From: Cucumis sativus
Lineage: Eukaryota; Streptophyta; Magnoliopsida; Cucurbitales; Cucurbitaceae
NCBI RefSeq assembly: GCF_000004075.3
Contig: NC_026660.2
Coordinates: 22,261,498-22,325,497 of the forward strand
DNA: 64,000 nucleotides
Direction: 5' to 3'
Shown in pieces: positions 25,262 to 36,847 of the stretch; position 1 is the first letter of the stretch; every line of letters begins with the position of its first letter. Both the position numbers and the translations under genes were made by a program. The notes beneath the pieces were generated by a model that searched no databases, was not told the origin of the DNA, and worked only from the letters and a program-made list of their open reading frames with translations.

Positions 25262-28200
25262 TTATATTAATATCCTTACCGCAGATTGAATGGCAGATAA
25301 TTCTTCTTCCCCAACATTCTTCCATATTCCACCTATCAACAAACGCCCTTTGATACCTTCAGGTGACTCGACATCTTCGGTCTCCAACTGAGATTTATCA
25401 TTTGTATCCTTCATTTTCTTGACAATGGAGTTATCAAGATGATGAATATCAGAACTGGCTTCCCTCTTCTGACTAGAGTTGTTGAGTTCACACTTCTCTT
25501 TGCTTCTCAGCTCTTCTGAAGTTGGTTCGTTCTCGGGATTGAGATCGAGAACGGAAGGCCGACCAGAACAGCCAATTGAACGAGGCAACATACCAATTGG
25601 ACATGGAGTCCATGAACTTACCACAGTCCATCTACTGGAACCTCCAACATTACCGTCTACTGGATTTGATGCCAAGTTGTTCTTTCTTTTGCGGAGTTTA
25701 ATCGTCTCTAGTTTCCGACTTGCTTCACGGAGCGACTCTGCCTGATTAAAACTGTCCTCAGATGCGGAATGGTTGGGATTTTCTTCATCTGGGATAGATG
25801 AAATCGGTGCATTCACAAAGAATAGCTTGTTCAGTTTCTTCACTAGAGAATCGTCGTCCAATAACTGTGCAAGATTGGTGGCTGAATCCAGAAGCCGCTT
25901 GTTCCAAGGAGCTGAAACCAGAAGGCATTTACGTAGCAACTCCATGAGAACACCTTTCGGAATGTGTTTCCCGGAGAAGACTTCTCCCTTGCGCTTAAGT
26001 TTTATTCCATTAAGTTTGTCAACGAGCCATGCAAACAAAGAGGAAAGTTGTGCCACTTGACAGCTTTCCATTTTGTGGTCTGAGGGCAAGAAGTACTGAC
26101 TTTCTGAAAGAACCAGAAAAAGCAAATAAGAAAACCATGCTCATACGAAAGAGTAGCGTGAAGAGTGAGGGAAGAAACAAACTTGTTAGCAAACCGGTAT
26201 CATTAATCAAACTAAATCAAAATATGAGGACAAAGACAGAATCAATAAACAAAAGGAAGTAAATAGTTCCCAATAAAAATATGTTATACGTGTAGTTCTA
26301 TAATTGTCCAATAGCTATCTCCTAGAAGTAATGCTATACCCGGTCACTGGCCAAGTATATTATATGCCTCAAGGATCAGAAAATTAGAAAAGGACAAAGC
26401 TGTAAAGTCTAAAGTTGAAATTTAATCATACCATATTCCAAGGCTACTTGAGTCTTAATCTTCTCAAGAACTGCCTCAAGCAGATCTAAAAGCAATTCTG
26501 GTTCCTTATTTGAGATCTTAGCAACCGTAAGCTTCCAACCATCCAATACAGAGCTGCTAGATTTTTTGGAATTTTTGGGAAATGCCAAGTCTGATGACCT
26601 CATCGCCTTTAGCAAGAATTCCAACAATACAGAGACAAATTCTGAAGAGAAAGTAGAATATAACTGAATGAGAACCTTCAGTGTCTTGCCAGTCTTTGTC
26701 TTCAAACCTGAAAAGGTACCAGGAAGGTATCTGTTAGTATTACATTTTATCAGCTAAATCTAAAGATCTATCGGTTAGAATCAACAGTGAGGAAGAATAG
26801 TAAAACAGCGTTTAATTATTTGTACAGAGTCATTGAGATTAAGAGAAAATCGAATGACAAACTATAGATCGCCTATTAGTCAGGTAACACTAAAGACTTC
26901 GATAGGTGATCGAAGTACAAGGGGAACTTTTTTGGACATTTAGTACCAATGGTTATGTGCTCTGTTTGGTTGCAGAGGAGGATATTCCTGGTTTCCTCTT
27001 TTTCCATTATTCCTCCAAGATGAGAACTTGGGAGGTTAAGTTTTGATGTTTGGGTGCATTTTATTTGATTGACAAAAAGAATAAATACAATCGGCGTCCT
27101 TGATGTGACAAATTGGGAAAAGGAAAGCAAGAGTGTTATGGGTCAACATGGTCAAAAGCTTTGTTTGGGTCTATAGATAGAAAGGAATCAAAGTGTTCTC
27201 AAGAAAGCAAGAGAGCTACCCACAGAAGGTAAGGTGAGGATTCTTGGTTTGATTATTAAAGCACTGTTTGATTAAACTTTTAATTTGCACTTATTCAGTG
27301 AAAACTCCCAATTCATTTCAACAAGGAAAAAAAAGCCTAGCAAATAACCTTATTCTAACAAAATTAAAAACCAAAAGACCATGTTAGAAAGCAGGACTCG
27401 TGTTCTAAAATCTCTCGATCCTGTCTATTATGTTGGATGCATAATATTAATTTAGCCTTCTTTGAATGACCTGTCTCATCTCAAGATCTTCCATTTAAGA
27501 TAAAGTTAATGCCCCCACAAATTAGTTAAAGATAGAAACAAGACCATTTACAAGACAGCTTCACAAAATAACAAAAAAGTTTAAAGGATATATAAAATGT
27601 GGTCATGAGAAAGGGAGAAATTAAATACATACGCTTTGGCTTGACCACGGCAGATTCCAGCTGAGGATTTTGTTTCATTTCTAAATTGAAAGCCAAACCA
27701 CGAAGTTTGGATTTGATTTCCTTTCTAATGGAAGTACTTATATCACCTTGAAACGGAATAGCTTTCTCCTGAGGTTCCCAATAGTAAGATTTCAACCAAC
27801 AAAGCGCCTGAAATCACCAAATTCAAGAAGGTTTCAGTTTACCTCCCAACTCAGTTAATCTAATAATATTTAAAATACTTCTACGGCAAAGTGTTATGTT
27901 CAAGTACAAAATGTTGTAAACAAAATATGTGAAGGATAGAATAGACAAGTGATGAAAATTCGCGAATGATATCGTATTCCACTTTTCAAATGATGTCAAA
28001 TGAAACAATCTTAAAGAGAAACAGATCACTATAAAGAAAAGGCGCTAATGAAGAAAACTATCAAATGGTGAACCAGCAAAAATGTTGAGAGTTCATACTT
28101 CATAGTCATACCTTGGCTGAGGCATGCCGAACCATCTGAAGAGCTGGAAGTTCACGATGAGAACCCTCTATAACCAATGCCAAGAGAAACGAGAAAATAA

Positions 28201-30099
28201 TTACAATCAGTCAATGTAAGATAGCCCAGCAGTGAGAACAAATGTACAATAAACTGTCACACAATCATAGTAAGCTCCAACAATATTAAAAGAAAGAAAG
28301 AAAAATAATCTCAATGCAATATATAACTTCGGGGTGATAAAACTTGCAGACTACAAAAAAGGTTCATAAAACTAGAAAAAAGAAAATGATAGCATACAAA
28401 ATGATGTTTGATGATACTCACCATGACGAATATCAATCAGTAAACGGGGTAAACCAATAGCATCAGCTGCCACGGCAATTGAAACTTCTGTTTTCTTACG
28501 TGTCTTCTCGACAACACCATTTACAAGCCTTCAAATCAAGAATATAGTGAGCAGTTTGCAATTCTTCGGAAGAAGTTAACTTCTGTTCCACAATCTTGTT
28601 TAAAATCAATATAAAGGTCCACATAACAGCTAGCTGGCTCCATCTGATCTTTAATCAGTAAAATAATGAAGCGTGTGGAATGAGTATTTCCAGGCTATAA
28701 AACATCTTACCTCAAACTTGTACAGTTAATGCAAATAGGTTAACGTGGAAGGCATGTTCCAATATTCTAATTAACCTTTTTTCTATATGGCAAACCTGAG
28801 TTCATGTAATCAGTTCAAGGCCATAATATAGTAAGTGCATCCCAGAAACTAAGTAATATAAATGAACATGGCCATTGACATTCTAGGAAATAGGAACTTT
28901 ACACCAATAAATATACTTCAGTATTTCTTTCAAAACCAACGGCAAGACTATTTTGTAAATGTGTAATACCAAAGAAAGAAAAGTAGTTTCACCATATGAT
29001 AACCAATCTTAATATTCATGCTTAGAGGGTTATAATAACAAGTAACAAGTTAAGAAAGCTTTGCATGGTACTTTACCATAAAAGAAAAAGAAAATATACC
29101 TCATAATGGCCATGCAATATAACATGGCTAGTGCTTCCTCTGAAAGTGAAACAAGATTTAATTGGTTCTCTGTACCACGAACTGAAGCATCCATTGATTG
29201 GTTCTTTCTGCAATGAATGAATAAATGAAAATATTGAACATAAAGAGTTTTTTTTGCACACGAAAATATTGAACATAAAAAACACACTATATAATATTAA
29301 AGAATATTTGTACTCAAACACATGGCAGCATTAATATTAGTGAGAGATGCAATAGAAGGAAATAGTCAATGCGTAGTTTGATTGTTTGCGATCTTTAAGA
29401 TAACAAACCATTTGATAGATTGTAGATCTTTTGAAGTTCAAATTCTCGTAATTTCCAATCTCAGAATGCATGCTTCTACTTTCATTCTCTTTTTTTTTTT
29501 AACACGGCATGGAAGAACTAGGGGAAAAAATTGCTCGAGCAGGAAAATACAGTGAATATTACCATGAATTAAGATAGTAAGAACTGGAACTTGAAGCTTA
29601 CATGAAGTAAGGATCCTTTTGTTGGATTTCGATAATCGATGCTGTAACTTCAATGACAACTGGAAGACATCCTTTGCTTCTCCATGTTGATATCTGAATT
29701 CAAAATCACAAAACATAAGCAAAAAAAAAAAAAAAAAAACAGAAAATAAGCAATTTCAATCCAGACAACAAAAATAGAATTGGATAGGAAGTACTGAGGC
29801 AAGGAAACTATGGTACATGCCATTGTGGAGAGTCCAAGGTGCTCAAAGTTTATCACAAAAGTTCATCATAGTCACTCTTCGAAAGTTAGCACAATGGAGC
29901 ATAAACATGCGGGGGAGATAAGTAAGCTTACTCTGCTCAGAGCGGCGGCGACGGAGTCTGGAGAGTCAGAGAAGAGTGACTGACTAACGAAAAGCCATTC
30001 GTTCCAAGTTGACCAGGGTACCAATTTGCGGCTGTACGTCGACAAATTCTCTTCTTCATTCTCTCCCGGCACTTCTTCAAATCCTAACAGCGAATCCAT
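25262..30099 (-). CDS. LAS1: LAS1-like ribosome biogenesis endonuclease
   Basis: Las1 is the HEPN ribonuclease that, in yeast and animals, cuts the second internal transcribed spacer of pre-rRNA in the nucleolus together with Grc3/NOL9. Here eight exons run on the minus strand: 30099-29932, 29693-29602, 29207-29100, 28528-28422, 28167-28112, 27807-27633, 26707-26432 and 26103-25262. They sum to 1824 nt (607 residues). The N-terminal LVPWSTWNEWLFVSQSLFS, the EEALAMLYCMAIMRLVNGVV helix, and AIGLPRLLIDIRHEGSHREL are Las1 hallmarks. The catalytic RHxxxH motif is Arg157, His158, His162, split across exons 4 and 5, and WLKSYYWEPQ follows. The C-terminal half is long, polar and Lys-rich, ending QSAVRILI. 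The GTAAG within the last codons looks like a donor but can simply be read through to the TAA, which I preferred. Confidence 0.92.
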
Positions 30100-32050
30100 C
30101 GAAACCTGCAGCTGAAGAACTTAGTATTTTCACGTAAAATCATGGCGCAGAGAACAGTAGAAAGAAAGTGCAGAGAGACCATGTAACGACCCGATAACAA
30201 CTACCCACAGACGTTTGCTAATGAGATTTGAAAATCCTTGAGAACAATAAATTTCCAATATTAACTAAAATTACTGCTGAAACTTAATTCAATGGTTATT
30301 AGTCTAACCACAAGATAATCAGGAGGGTTCCCGACTAGTTCTTACCCCAATTTCGCCGTTAAATCTTGTTGGATCAGTCCAAAGTTATCAACAGAAGAAT
30401 TCAAAATGTGGAGCTCGTGGTTTCGGTGCCGGAGGATGTTGCGCCGTCGTGCGCCGTGTGTCTCCGTCTGCAAGGGTGTAGAATAGCAACTAGTCGCTAC
30501 TGTAGAAGAGCAGCAAACAGTCGTCAATAGTGTAGGTGAGACACGGTCGCTGGTCGGAGTCGCACTGATGACTGCTGGCGGCGGAGGGTATGGTGGGTCT
30601 ATGGAGAATCTCCGGAGTTGAAGAAGAAACACAGGCGGCTGTGAACTTGACGCGGGGGATTGTGAAGAATGAAAAGAAAGAGGGAAACCTCTTTGTTTTT
30701 AATTAACGCAAAGCACAAAATTCTTGAAAATATACTAAAAACATTTGATGTATTTTCAAAAATCAGTCAGATACAAAATTCATTATATTCTATTTTTTTA
30801 CTTGTTCTACTTGTTCTATTTTTTATAATTCTTCTAAAACACTTAGATTGTACATATTTACGAATTTTAAATTTTATGTGTATCTATCTTACACAAGTTT
30901 ATATATGTTAATATTTACAAATTTTAAATTTTATATGTATCTGTTGTAAAGTTTATATAGGTTGATAAAATCTATTAATAATGATATATCTAACCATTTA
31001 TTATAATTTGTAAATATTTAAATTCATTTTATATTTTTTTAAAAAATCATAAATTAAAACTTTTAAAAACTAACAATTTATTATAATTTGTAAATATTTA
31101 AGTTCGTTTTATAAATTTTAAAATAGTATTTTTTTTTAAGAAAAATATCATAAATTAAAATTTTTAAAAACTAACTAGAGTCACAATCTCCACTAATAAA
31201 TATAGAAAACTTATTTAAGATAACACTAGAAACCTCACTCTTCTCTTCGTAGATACAAGGAGCTAAAATCCTCATATACCATGCATTAAGGTAGTCCAAG
31301 TGAGCTAACCTATTTGCAAATTATGAGTACCATACAGAAGACAAACATACGACTGGACATAATCAAGACTTCGATATAATCAACAATGCCCGACAACTCA
31401 AACGTATTCAAGTTCTTATGAGTTAAAGCACTAGTAATATCATTGTAGTCAAACTCAATTGAGATTAAGGATGAGACCCAATAGCAAGGCTATCAACAAA
31501 AGCACTTAAACCTCTCGTTGGAGCATGATTTCAAAGTTACTGATGAGGGATACAAATGAGTCACGAACTACTCAGTTAATTTCACTCGCATACTTAATTA
31601 AACTATTGATAATTAATTTATAAACGTGTATAGTTACCGAATGTTAAGTTGATTATGTACTATTAGCAACTAATTTAGAGATCTGTATTATGCCACAAAA
31701 CTCCAATGTGTATTGTCATCTACCAAGTTTATGTTCATTGAAAATCTAATAACATAAAAATAAAATTCCAACTATATATAAAGATTTTCTTAGACACTTT
31801 TTTTTTTTTTTTTGGTAAGTCCTTCTATTCTCCTACTATGTATATTAAAATTCCCCTAAGTTGTATAAAGCAAGTTTAAAATTGAGTGTAAATTCGTTAT
31901 TGGTTGAATCTTGTTATGAAAAAATTGTTAGAAGCAATTTTATTTTGATATTGATTTGGGAATTTAAAAAGTGATGTAAAAGCGAAGAATTCCTTTTCTT
32001 CCATTCCTCTCCTTTGCAAAGACCACCGTGGAAGAACCGTAGGACTGCCA
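30100..32050. other. Intergenic between divergent LAS1 and PPR genes
   Basis: This is about 1.95 kb. The part next to LAS1 (30340-30660) is distinctly richer in G and C than its surroundings and contains a 96-codon open frame (30632-30342, minus) with no recognisable domain. It may be an untranslated leader, a lost exon or a repeat. The rest is AT-rich, with a T run near 31799-31814, and I see nothing else in it. Confidence 0.5.
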
Positions 32051-34090
32051 ATGCACAATGGCATTCGGTTATCAATCTCCATTCCAACCCCTAGTCACCT
32101 CCTCTTTCGAATCCTTCATTCTTACTCTGGTTCCGCTCATATCGACACTGTCCCTCCACCATCATCTCCACCATTCAAATGCTCAATCTCTCCCCTTACA
32201 ATCTCTGCGACTCTTCAAAACCTTCTGCAGCCGCTCTCTGCGCCGGGCCCACCTCCGATTCTATCTTATGCCCCCGTTTTCCAGTTCCTTACTGGCCTAA
32301 ACATGTTGAAATTGGGCCATCAAGTTCACGCCCATATGCTTCTCCGCGGCCTTCAGCCCACTGCGCTGGTTGGCTCCAAGATGGTTGCGTTTTATGCCAG
32401 TTCGGGTGATATTGATTCCTCTGTTTCGGTTTTCAATGGGATTGGTGAGCCTTCCTCTCTCTTGTTTAATTCCATGATTCGAGCTTATGCTCGATATGGG
32501 TTTGCAGAGAGAACTGTTGCCACTTATTTTTCTATGCATTCTTGGGGCTTTACAGGGGATTACTTTACTTTCCCTTTTGTTCTTAAGTCTTCTGTGGAGT
32601 TGTTGAGTGTCTGGATGGGGAAATGTGTTCATGGGCTGATTTTGAGAATTGGGTTGCAGTTTGATTTGTATGTGGCTACTTCTTTGATTATTCTGTATGG
32701 GAAATGTGGTGAAATAAATGATGCGGGTAAGGTGTTTGATAATATGACTATTAGAGATGTTTCATCTTGGAATGCTTTACTTGCTGGTTATACGAAGAGT
32801 GGGTGTATTGATGCTGCACTGGCGATTTTCGAGAGAATGCCATGGAGGAATATTGTCTCTTGGACGACTATGATTTCTGGATACTCACAGAGCGGCTTGG
32901 CACAGCAGGCATTGAGTTTGTTTGATGAAATGGTGAAAGAAGATTCAGGAGTAAGACCGAACTGGGTGACTATAATGAGCGTCCTCCCAGCTTGTGCACA
33001 ATTATCGACACTTGAACGCGGAAGGCAGATTCATGAGTTGGCTTGTCGGATGGGTTTGAATTCAAATGCTTCTGTGCTGATTGCGCTTACTGCAATGTAT
33101 GCAAAATGTGGAAGCTTAGTCGATGCTCGCAACTGTTTCGACAAGCTTAATAGAAATGAAAAGAATTTGATTGCTTGGAATACCATGATAACTGCTTATG
33201 CGTCCTATGGACATGGGCTTCAAGCAGTGTCAACCTTTCGGGAGATGATCCAAGCAGGCATTCAACCGGACGATATTACATTCACAGGATTGTTATCCGG
33301 TTGCAGCCATTCAGGTCTTGTTGATGTTGGTTTAAAGTACTTCAATCACATGAGCACCACATATTCGATCAATCCCAGAGTTGAGCATTATGCCTGTGTT
33401 GCCGATCTCTTAGGTCGAGCAGGGAGATTAGCTGAAGCAAGTAAACTTGTAGGCGAAATGCCAATGCCTGCAGGACCAAGTATTTGGGGTTCACTATTAG
33501 CTGCCTGTCGAAAACACCGTAATCTGGAAATGGCAGAAACTGCAGCAAGAAAGCTTTTTGTCCTAGAACCAGAAAACACCGGCAACTACGTTCTACTTTC
33601 CAACATGTATGCTGAAGCCGGAAGGTGGCAGGAAGTTGACAAACTGAGAGCAATTGTGAAATCCCAAGGGACAAAGAAAAGTCCAGGTTGCAGTTGGATC
33701 GAGATAAATGGCAAAGCACATATGTTTCTTGGTGGCGATACATCTCACCCTCAAGGCAAAGAAATCTACATGTTCTTGGAGGCATTGCCAGAGAAGATGA
33801 AGGCAGCTGGCTATTTTCCTGATACAAGCTATGTACTGCACGACATCAGCGAGGAAGAGAAAGAATTCAACCTCATTGCACACAGTGAGAAGCTCGCCGT
33901 TGCATTCGGGATTCTTAACACTCCTGCTGAAACTGTTCTCCGGGTGACAAAGAACTTGAGAATTTGTGGGGACTGCCACACTGCAATGGTGTTCATTTCA
34001 GAGATATATGGGCGGGAAGTCATTGTTAGAGATATCAATCGGTTTCATCACTTTAAAGGGGGTTGTTGCTCTTGTGGAGATTACTGGTGA
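32051..34090 (+). CDS. Pentatricopeptide repeat protein, PLS class with E and DYW domains
   Basis: This is an intronless gene of 679 residues, typical for plant PPR genes. Such proteins bind organelle transcripts in a sequence-specific way, and the DYW domain deaminates C to U. The N-terminus (1 to about 60) is rich in Ser, Pro and Leu with few acidic residues and could be an organelle targeting peptide. Repeats follow, seen as recurring units such as WNALLAGYTKSGCIDAAL, WTTMISGYSQSGLAQQAL and WNTMITAYASYGHGLQAV. The E region includes NYVLLSNMYAEAGRW, and the DYW domain starts near PGCSWIEI. Zinc and catalytic residues are intact: His611-Ser-Glu613, Cys639-x2-Cys642-His643, and the final CSCGDYW. 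The domain therefore looks active. Mitochondrion versus plastid, and the RNA target, cannot be told from the sequence by eye. Confidence 0.95.
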   Translation: MHNGIRLSISIPTPSHLLFRILHSYSGSAHIDTVPPPSSPPFKCSISPLTISATLQNLLQPLSAPGPPPILSYAPVFQFLTGLNMLKLGHQVHAHMLLRGLQPTALVGSKMVAFYASSGDIDSSVSVFNGIGEPSSLLFNSMIRAYARYGFAERTVATYFSMHSWGFTGDYFTFPFVLKSSVELLSVWMGKCVHGLILRIGLQFDLYVATSLIILYGKCGEINDAGKVFDNMTIRDVSSWNALLAGYTKSGCIDAALAIFERMPWRNIVSWTTMISGYSQSGLAQQALSLFDEMVKEDSGVRPNWVTIMSVLPACAQLSTLERGRQIHELACRMGLNSNASVLIALTAMYAKCGSLVDARNCFDKLNRNEKNLIAWNTMITAYASYGHGLQAVSTFREMIQAGIQPDDITFTGLLSGCSHSGLVDVGLKYFNHMSTTYSINPRVEHYACVADLLGRAGRLAEASKLVGEMPMPAGPSIWGSLLAACRKHRNLEMAETAARKLFVLEPENTGNYVLLSNMYAEAGRWQEVDKLRAIVKSQGTKKSPGCSWIEINGKAHMFLGGDTSHPQGKEIYMFLEALPEKMKAAGYFPDTSYVLHDISEEEKEFNLIAHSEKLAVAFGILNTPAETVLRVTKNLRICGDCHTAMVFISEIYGREVIVRDINRFHHFKGGCCSCGDYW

Positions 34091-36775
34091 TTCATACCAT
34101 TACATTTATATACATAAATGGAAATTGATGCGAGTGACATGGCCAAATTGAAACGGGAAAGCGTATAATCTTAGGGGATCATGTTATTAAGGTGAGTGGT
34201 TACTTTCAAACATTTGATATGAAAATTGTTTTAAACGTATCATTAAACTTAGTTTGTGTATAAGTGTTGGTATAACTTGCTTTTATAAAAGTGTACTATC
34301 GATAATGATCTCTAACGGAAGTTTTTGGCTTTTCATTAGTTCTTTACAATAAGTTTTTGGCTTTTCATTAGTTCTTTACAATGTGAAATTGTAACATGTA
34401 TTCTTGAACATAATTTTATTTAATTATGATCTGCGTGAGTTATGATCAAATTTTGTTTTATAATGGGTTGATATAATATGTTTACTCTGGTTTCATCAGT
34501 GAAAATGTTTTGTTTGTTTATTAAAAAAACTTTGTTTTAGCTTTGAATTGCTTGAAAAAGTATGAAACATATTTATGTATATACTTAAATTTTGTATTGC
34601 TATTTGGGTGATTAGAAGTATCGAGAGTCATGTTGAGTACGTGTGTTTTGAGAGGTCCCTCATTAGTCTATGATCATTTTGTGTGTAATATATTGTTTGG
34701 ATTTTATCTGTGCTTGAAACTCTGGAACTGTCTGGATGTGTGCGGTGAGACACACTTATTTTGCATCGTGGAATATGAAGTCTGTCTGCACATATATAGA
34801 AGTGAATTTTTTTTCTTTTTCAGATTTGGCTAATCCATTTTTAGGGGAAATGAATTTTGGTAGAAATTCATTTTATGAGTTCTGTAGATGCTAAGTTGAT
34901 AAGTGTTCAAAATGTGTTTCATGCCACGATCTAGGTTAGGGGGGAAAACCTACAACGGGGTGTGACATTTTTGTAAGTTTTTCAAGCAAAAAATAAAATA
35001 AATAATATTTACGCATTATAAAAAAATCCCTAAAAAATAAAATTTGTTGTATTTTTTAATTTCAAATATTTTGTCAATTTTGATCAATTTTATTTTTATT
35101 ATCATTTATATTGGTTTGATAACTTTTTGAATTTGTATTATCACAGATTACATATTAAAAAACTTAAATGAATTATAAATTTTTAGAGCCGTTGATATAT
35201 TTGTAAATAGTTTTAATTTTTTTAAATTATTAAAAAATGTATATGTTTTTCCATATCTTTATGTGCTTTGTAAATTAACAAATGTTCTTTTTTAAAGTTG
35301 TTTCAAACAAAAAAAAGTTCTCAAATAAAAGGTTAGATGTTTTTATTTATTTGCATAGTTTGATAATATGTCAACTTAGTTACGAGATTAAAACAATAAA
35401 TCTTTATACTTTTATTCAAATAAATAGTAAAAATAGAACATTTAACGAAATAACACATTAATTTTGTTTTGCTATATAAAGTGCAAAAATTCGTTAATTT
35501 TTCTTCTAGTTTTAGTTAATATGCCTCCAATCTTAAATTAATTTTGTCAAATTTTATATTTTTAGTCTATATGACCTCCAAAACTCATTTTAATTATCTA
35601 ATTTTAGTCTATATCCATCCAATAAATCTTAAATCTGACTTTTTTTTTGGTTGATTTCTTATCATCCAAAACATTTTTATTATAGATTATATATATAAAC
35701 ATTTGAGAAATGGAAAAAACTTGAAAATATAATCAAACGAAAAAATGTCAATGTTTATTTACGATAGAATATGATAGTAGTAGTGTATTAGTGTCTATCA
35801 CAAATAGACATTAATAACTTTACTACATTTCTAAATACTTAGAATTCGGTTCATTTTGCTATATTTAAAAATGACTCAACACATTCTACTTTTTTTTAAT
35901 TATGTATAATGGTGATTTTATTTCATCAATCTCAATTAATTTTTTAAAATTAAAAAATAAGAATTATTAAACACACATAAACTAAAATTAGAAAAAAATC
36001 AAAATATATATATTTTAACCCAAATATTTGCACGGTTGAATTTTAATGTTACAATCTCCTTACGACAGTTATCTATGTCTATTATGATAGAAACAATTTA
36101 TTTTTATTTGTAATGTATATTATTTTTATAAAAGTTATAGAAAAAGTTGTATTATTTGATGAAATATGTACACTTCATATAATAAATTTGATATTTTACT
36201 GATTTTGTTATATAGGGAGTGTAAGTATTTTGTTAAATTTTTTTATTTTAGAAAAAAAGAAAAATTACATCAAATGATAAAAAAGTTTAGAAAAAAACAG
36301 CTCATGACACCACTTTATTTTTGTATATTGCTAATACGACAAAATTAGTTATATCAAACGATTATCGCTAATCATAAATTATCATAAGGCTATAAGATGT
36401 TACTCTCGAATTTTCTACTTTTGTAAATTTAAAGATGTTAATTTAAAAGTGTCATGACATAACTTTATTATCATTATTATTTTTACTATTTCTTCAAACG
36501 ACCATAGAAAAAATCCGTATTTTTTATATATTTTGTATTTTTTTCTATTTTAGAAATGCCCGTATCTTTTATATATATATATATATATTATAAATGTTTT
36601 GATTCGTTTTCTTTTAATAACGAAAAGTTAACTTTAGAATATGATTTATTAAGTCAACAAATATTACAAAACGGGATATTACCGGGAAAGAGTTTTGGCT
36701 GTCGTCAGTTCTTTCTCACTCAAGTAGTTCTGTGAGGTTTGATGAAGCTTTCACTTCAGCGGTGCACTGAAATTC
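34091..36775. other. Intergenic, AT-rich, with a short tandem repeat
   Basis: This is about 2.7 kb between the PPR gene and dihydropyrimidinase, both on the plus strand. A 32-bp tandem duplication (GTTTTTGGCTTTTCATTAG unit) lies at 34319-34382. AT dinucleotides occur near 36570-36590. From about 35000 the DNA is very AT-rich and contains fragments of the TTTGCTATATTT and GTCTATCA type that recur across the window. No supported gene. Confidence 0.6.
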
Positions 36776-36847
36776 ATGGAGCGACCTCAGATCTTATTCC
36801 TGATTATCCTCATTTCCTCACTCTGTTTTATCGCAGAATCCGATCAG
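36742..36847 (+). promoter_or_regulatory. Overlapping upstream ORF of dihydropyrimidinase
   Basis: An ATG at 36742 lies 34 bases before the main start at 36776, in another frame. If the transcript begins upstream of it, the frame runs through the main start, crosses the first splice junction (36847 to 37050) and stops at TGA a few bases into exon 2, giving 37 codons. Both starts have weak contexts (T at -3), though the main start has G at +4. Such an overlapping frame would be expected to reduce translation of the enzyme. The transcription start is not known. Confidence 0.45.

Noticed and set aside
25262-25280. GTAAGG near the LAS1 end as a real splice donor to a further exon
   Set aside because: Reading through gives a short ending (AVRILI and stop) that fits the family, and I found no convincing downstream exon.
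33369-33979. Minus-strand frames of 128 and 152 codons inside the PPR gene
   Set aside because: Shadows of the PPR and DYW coding sequence.
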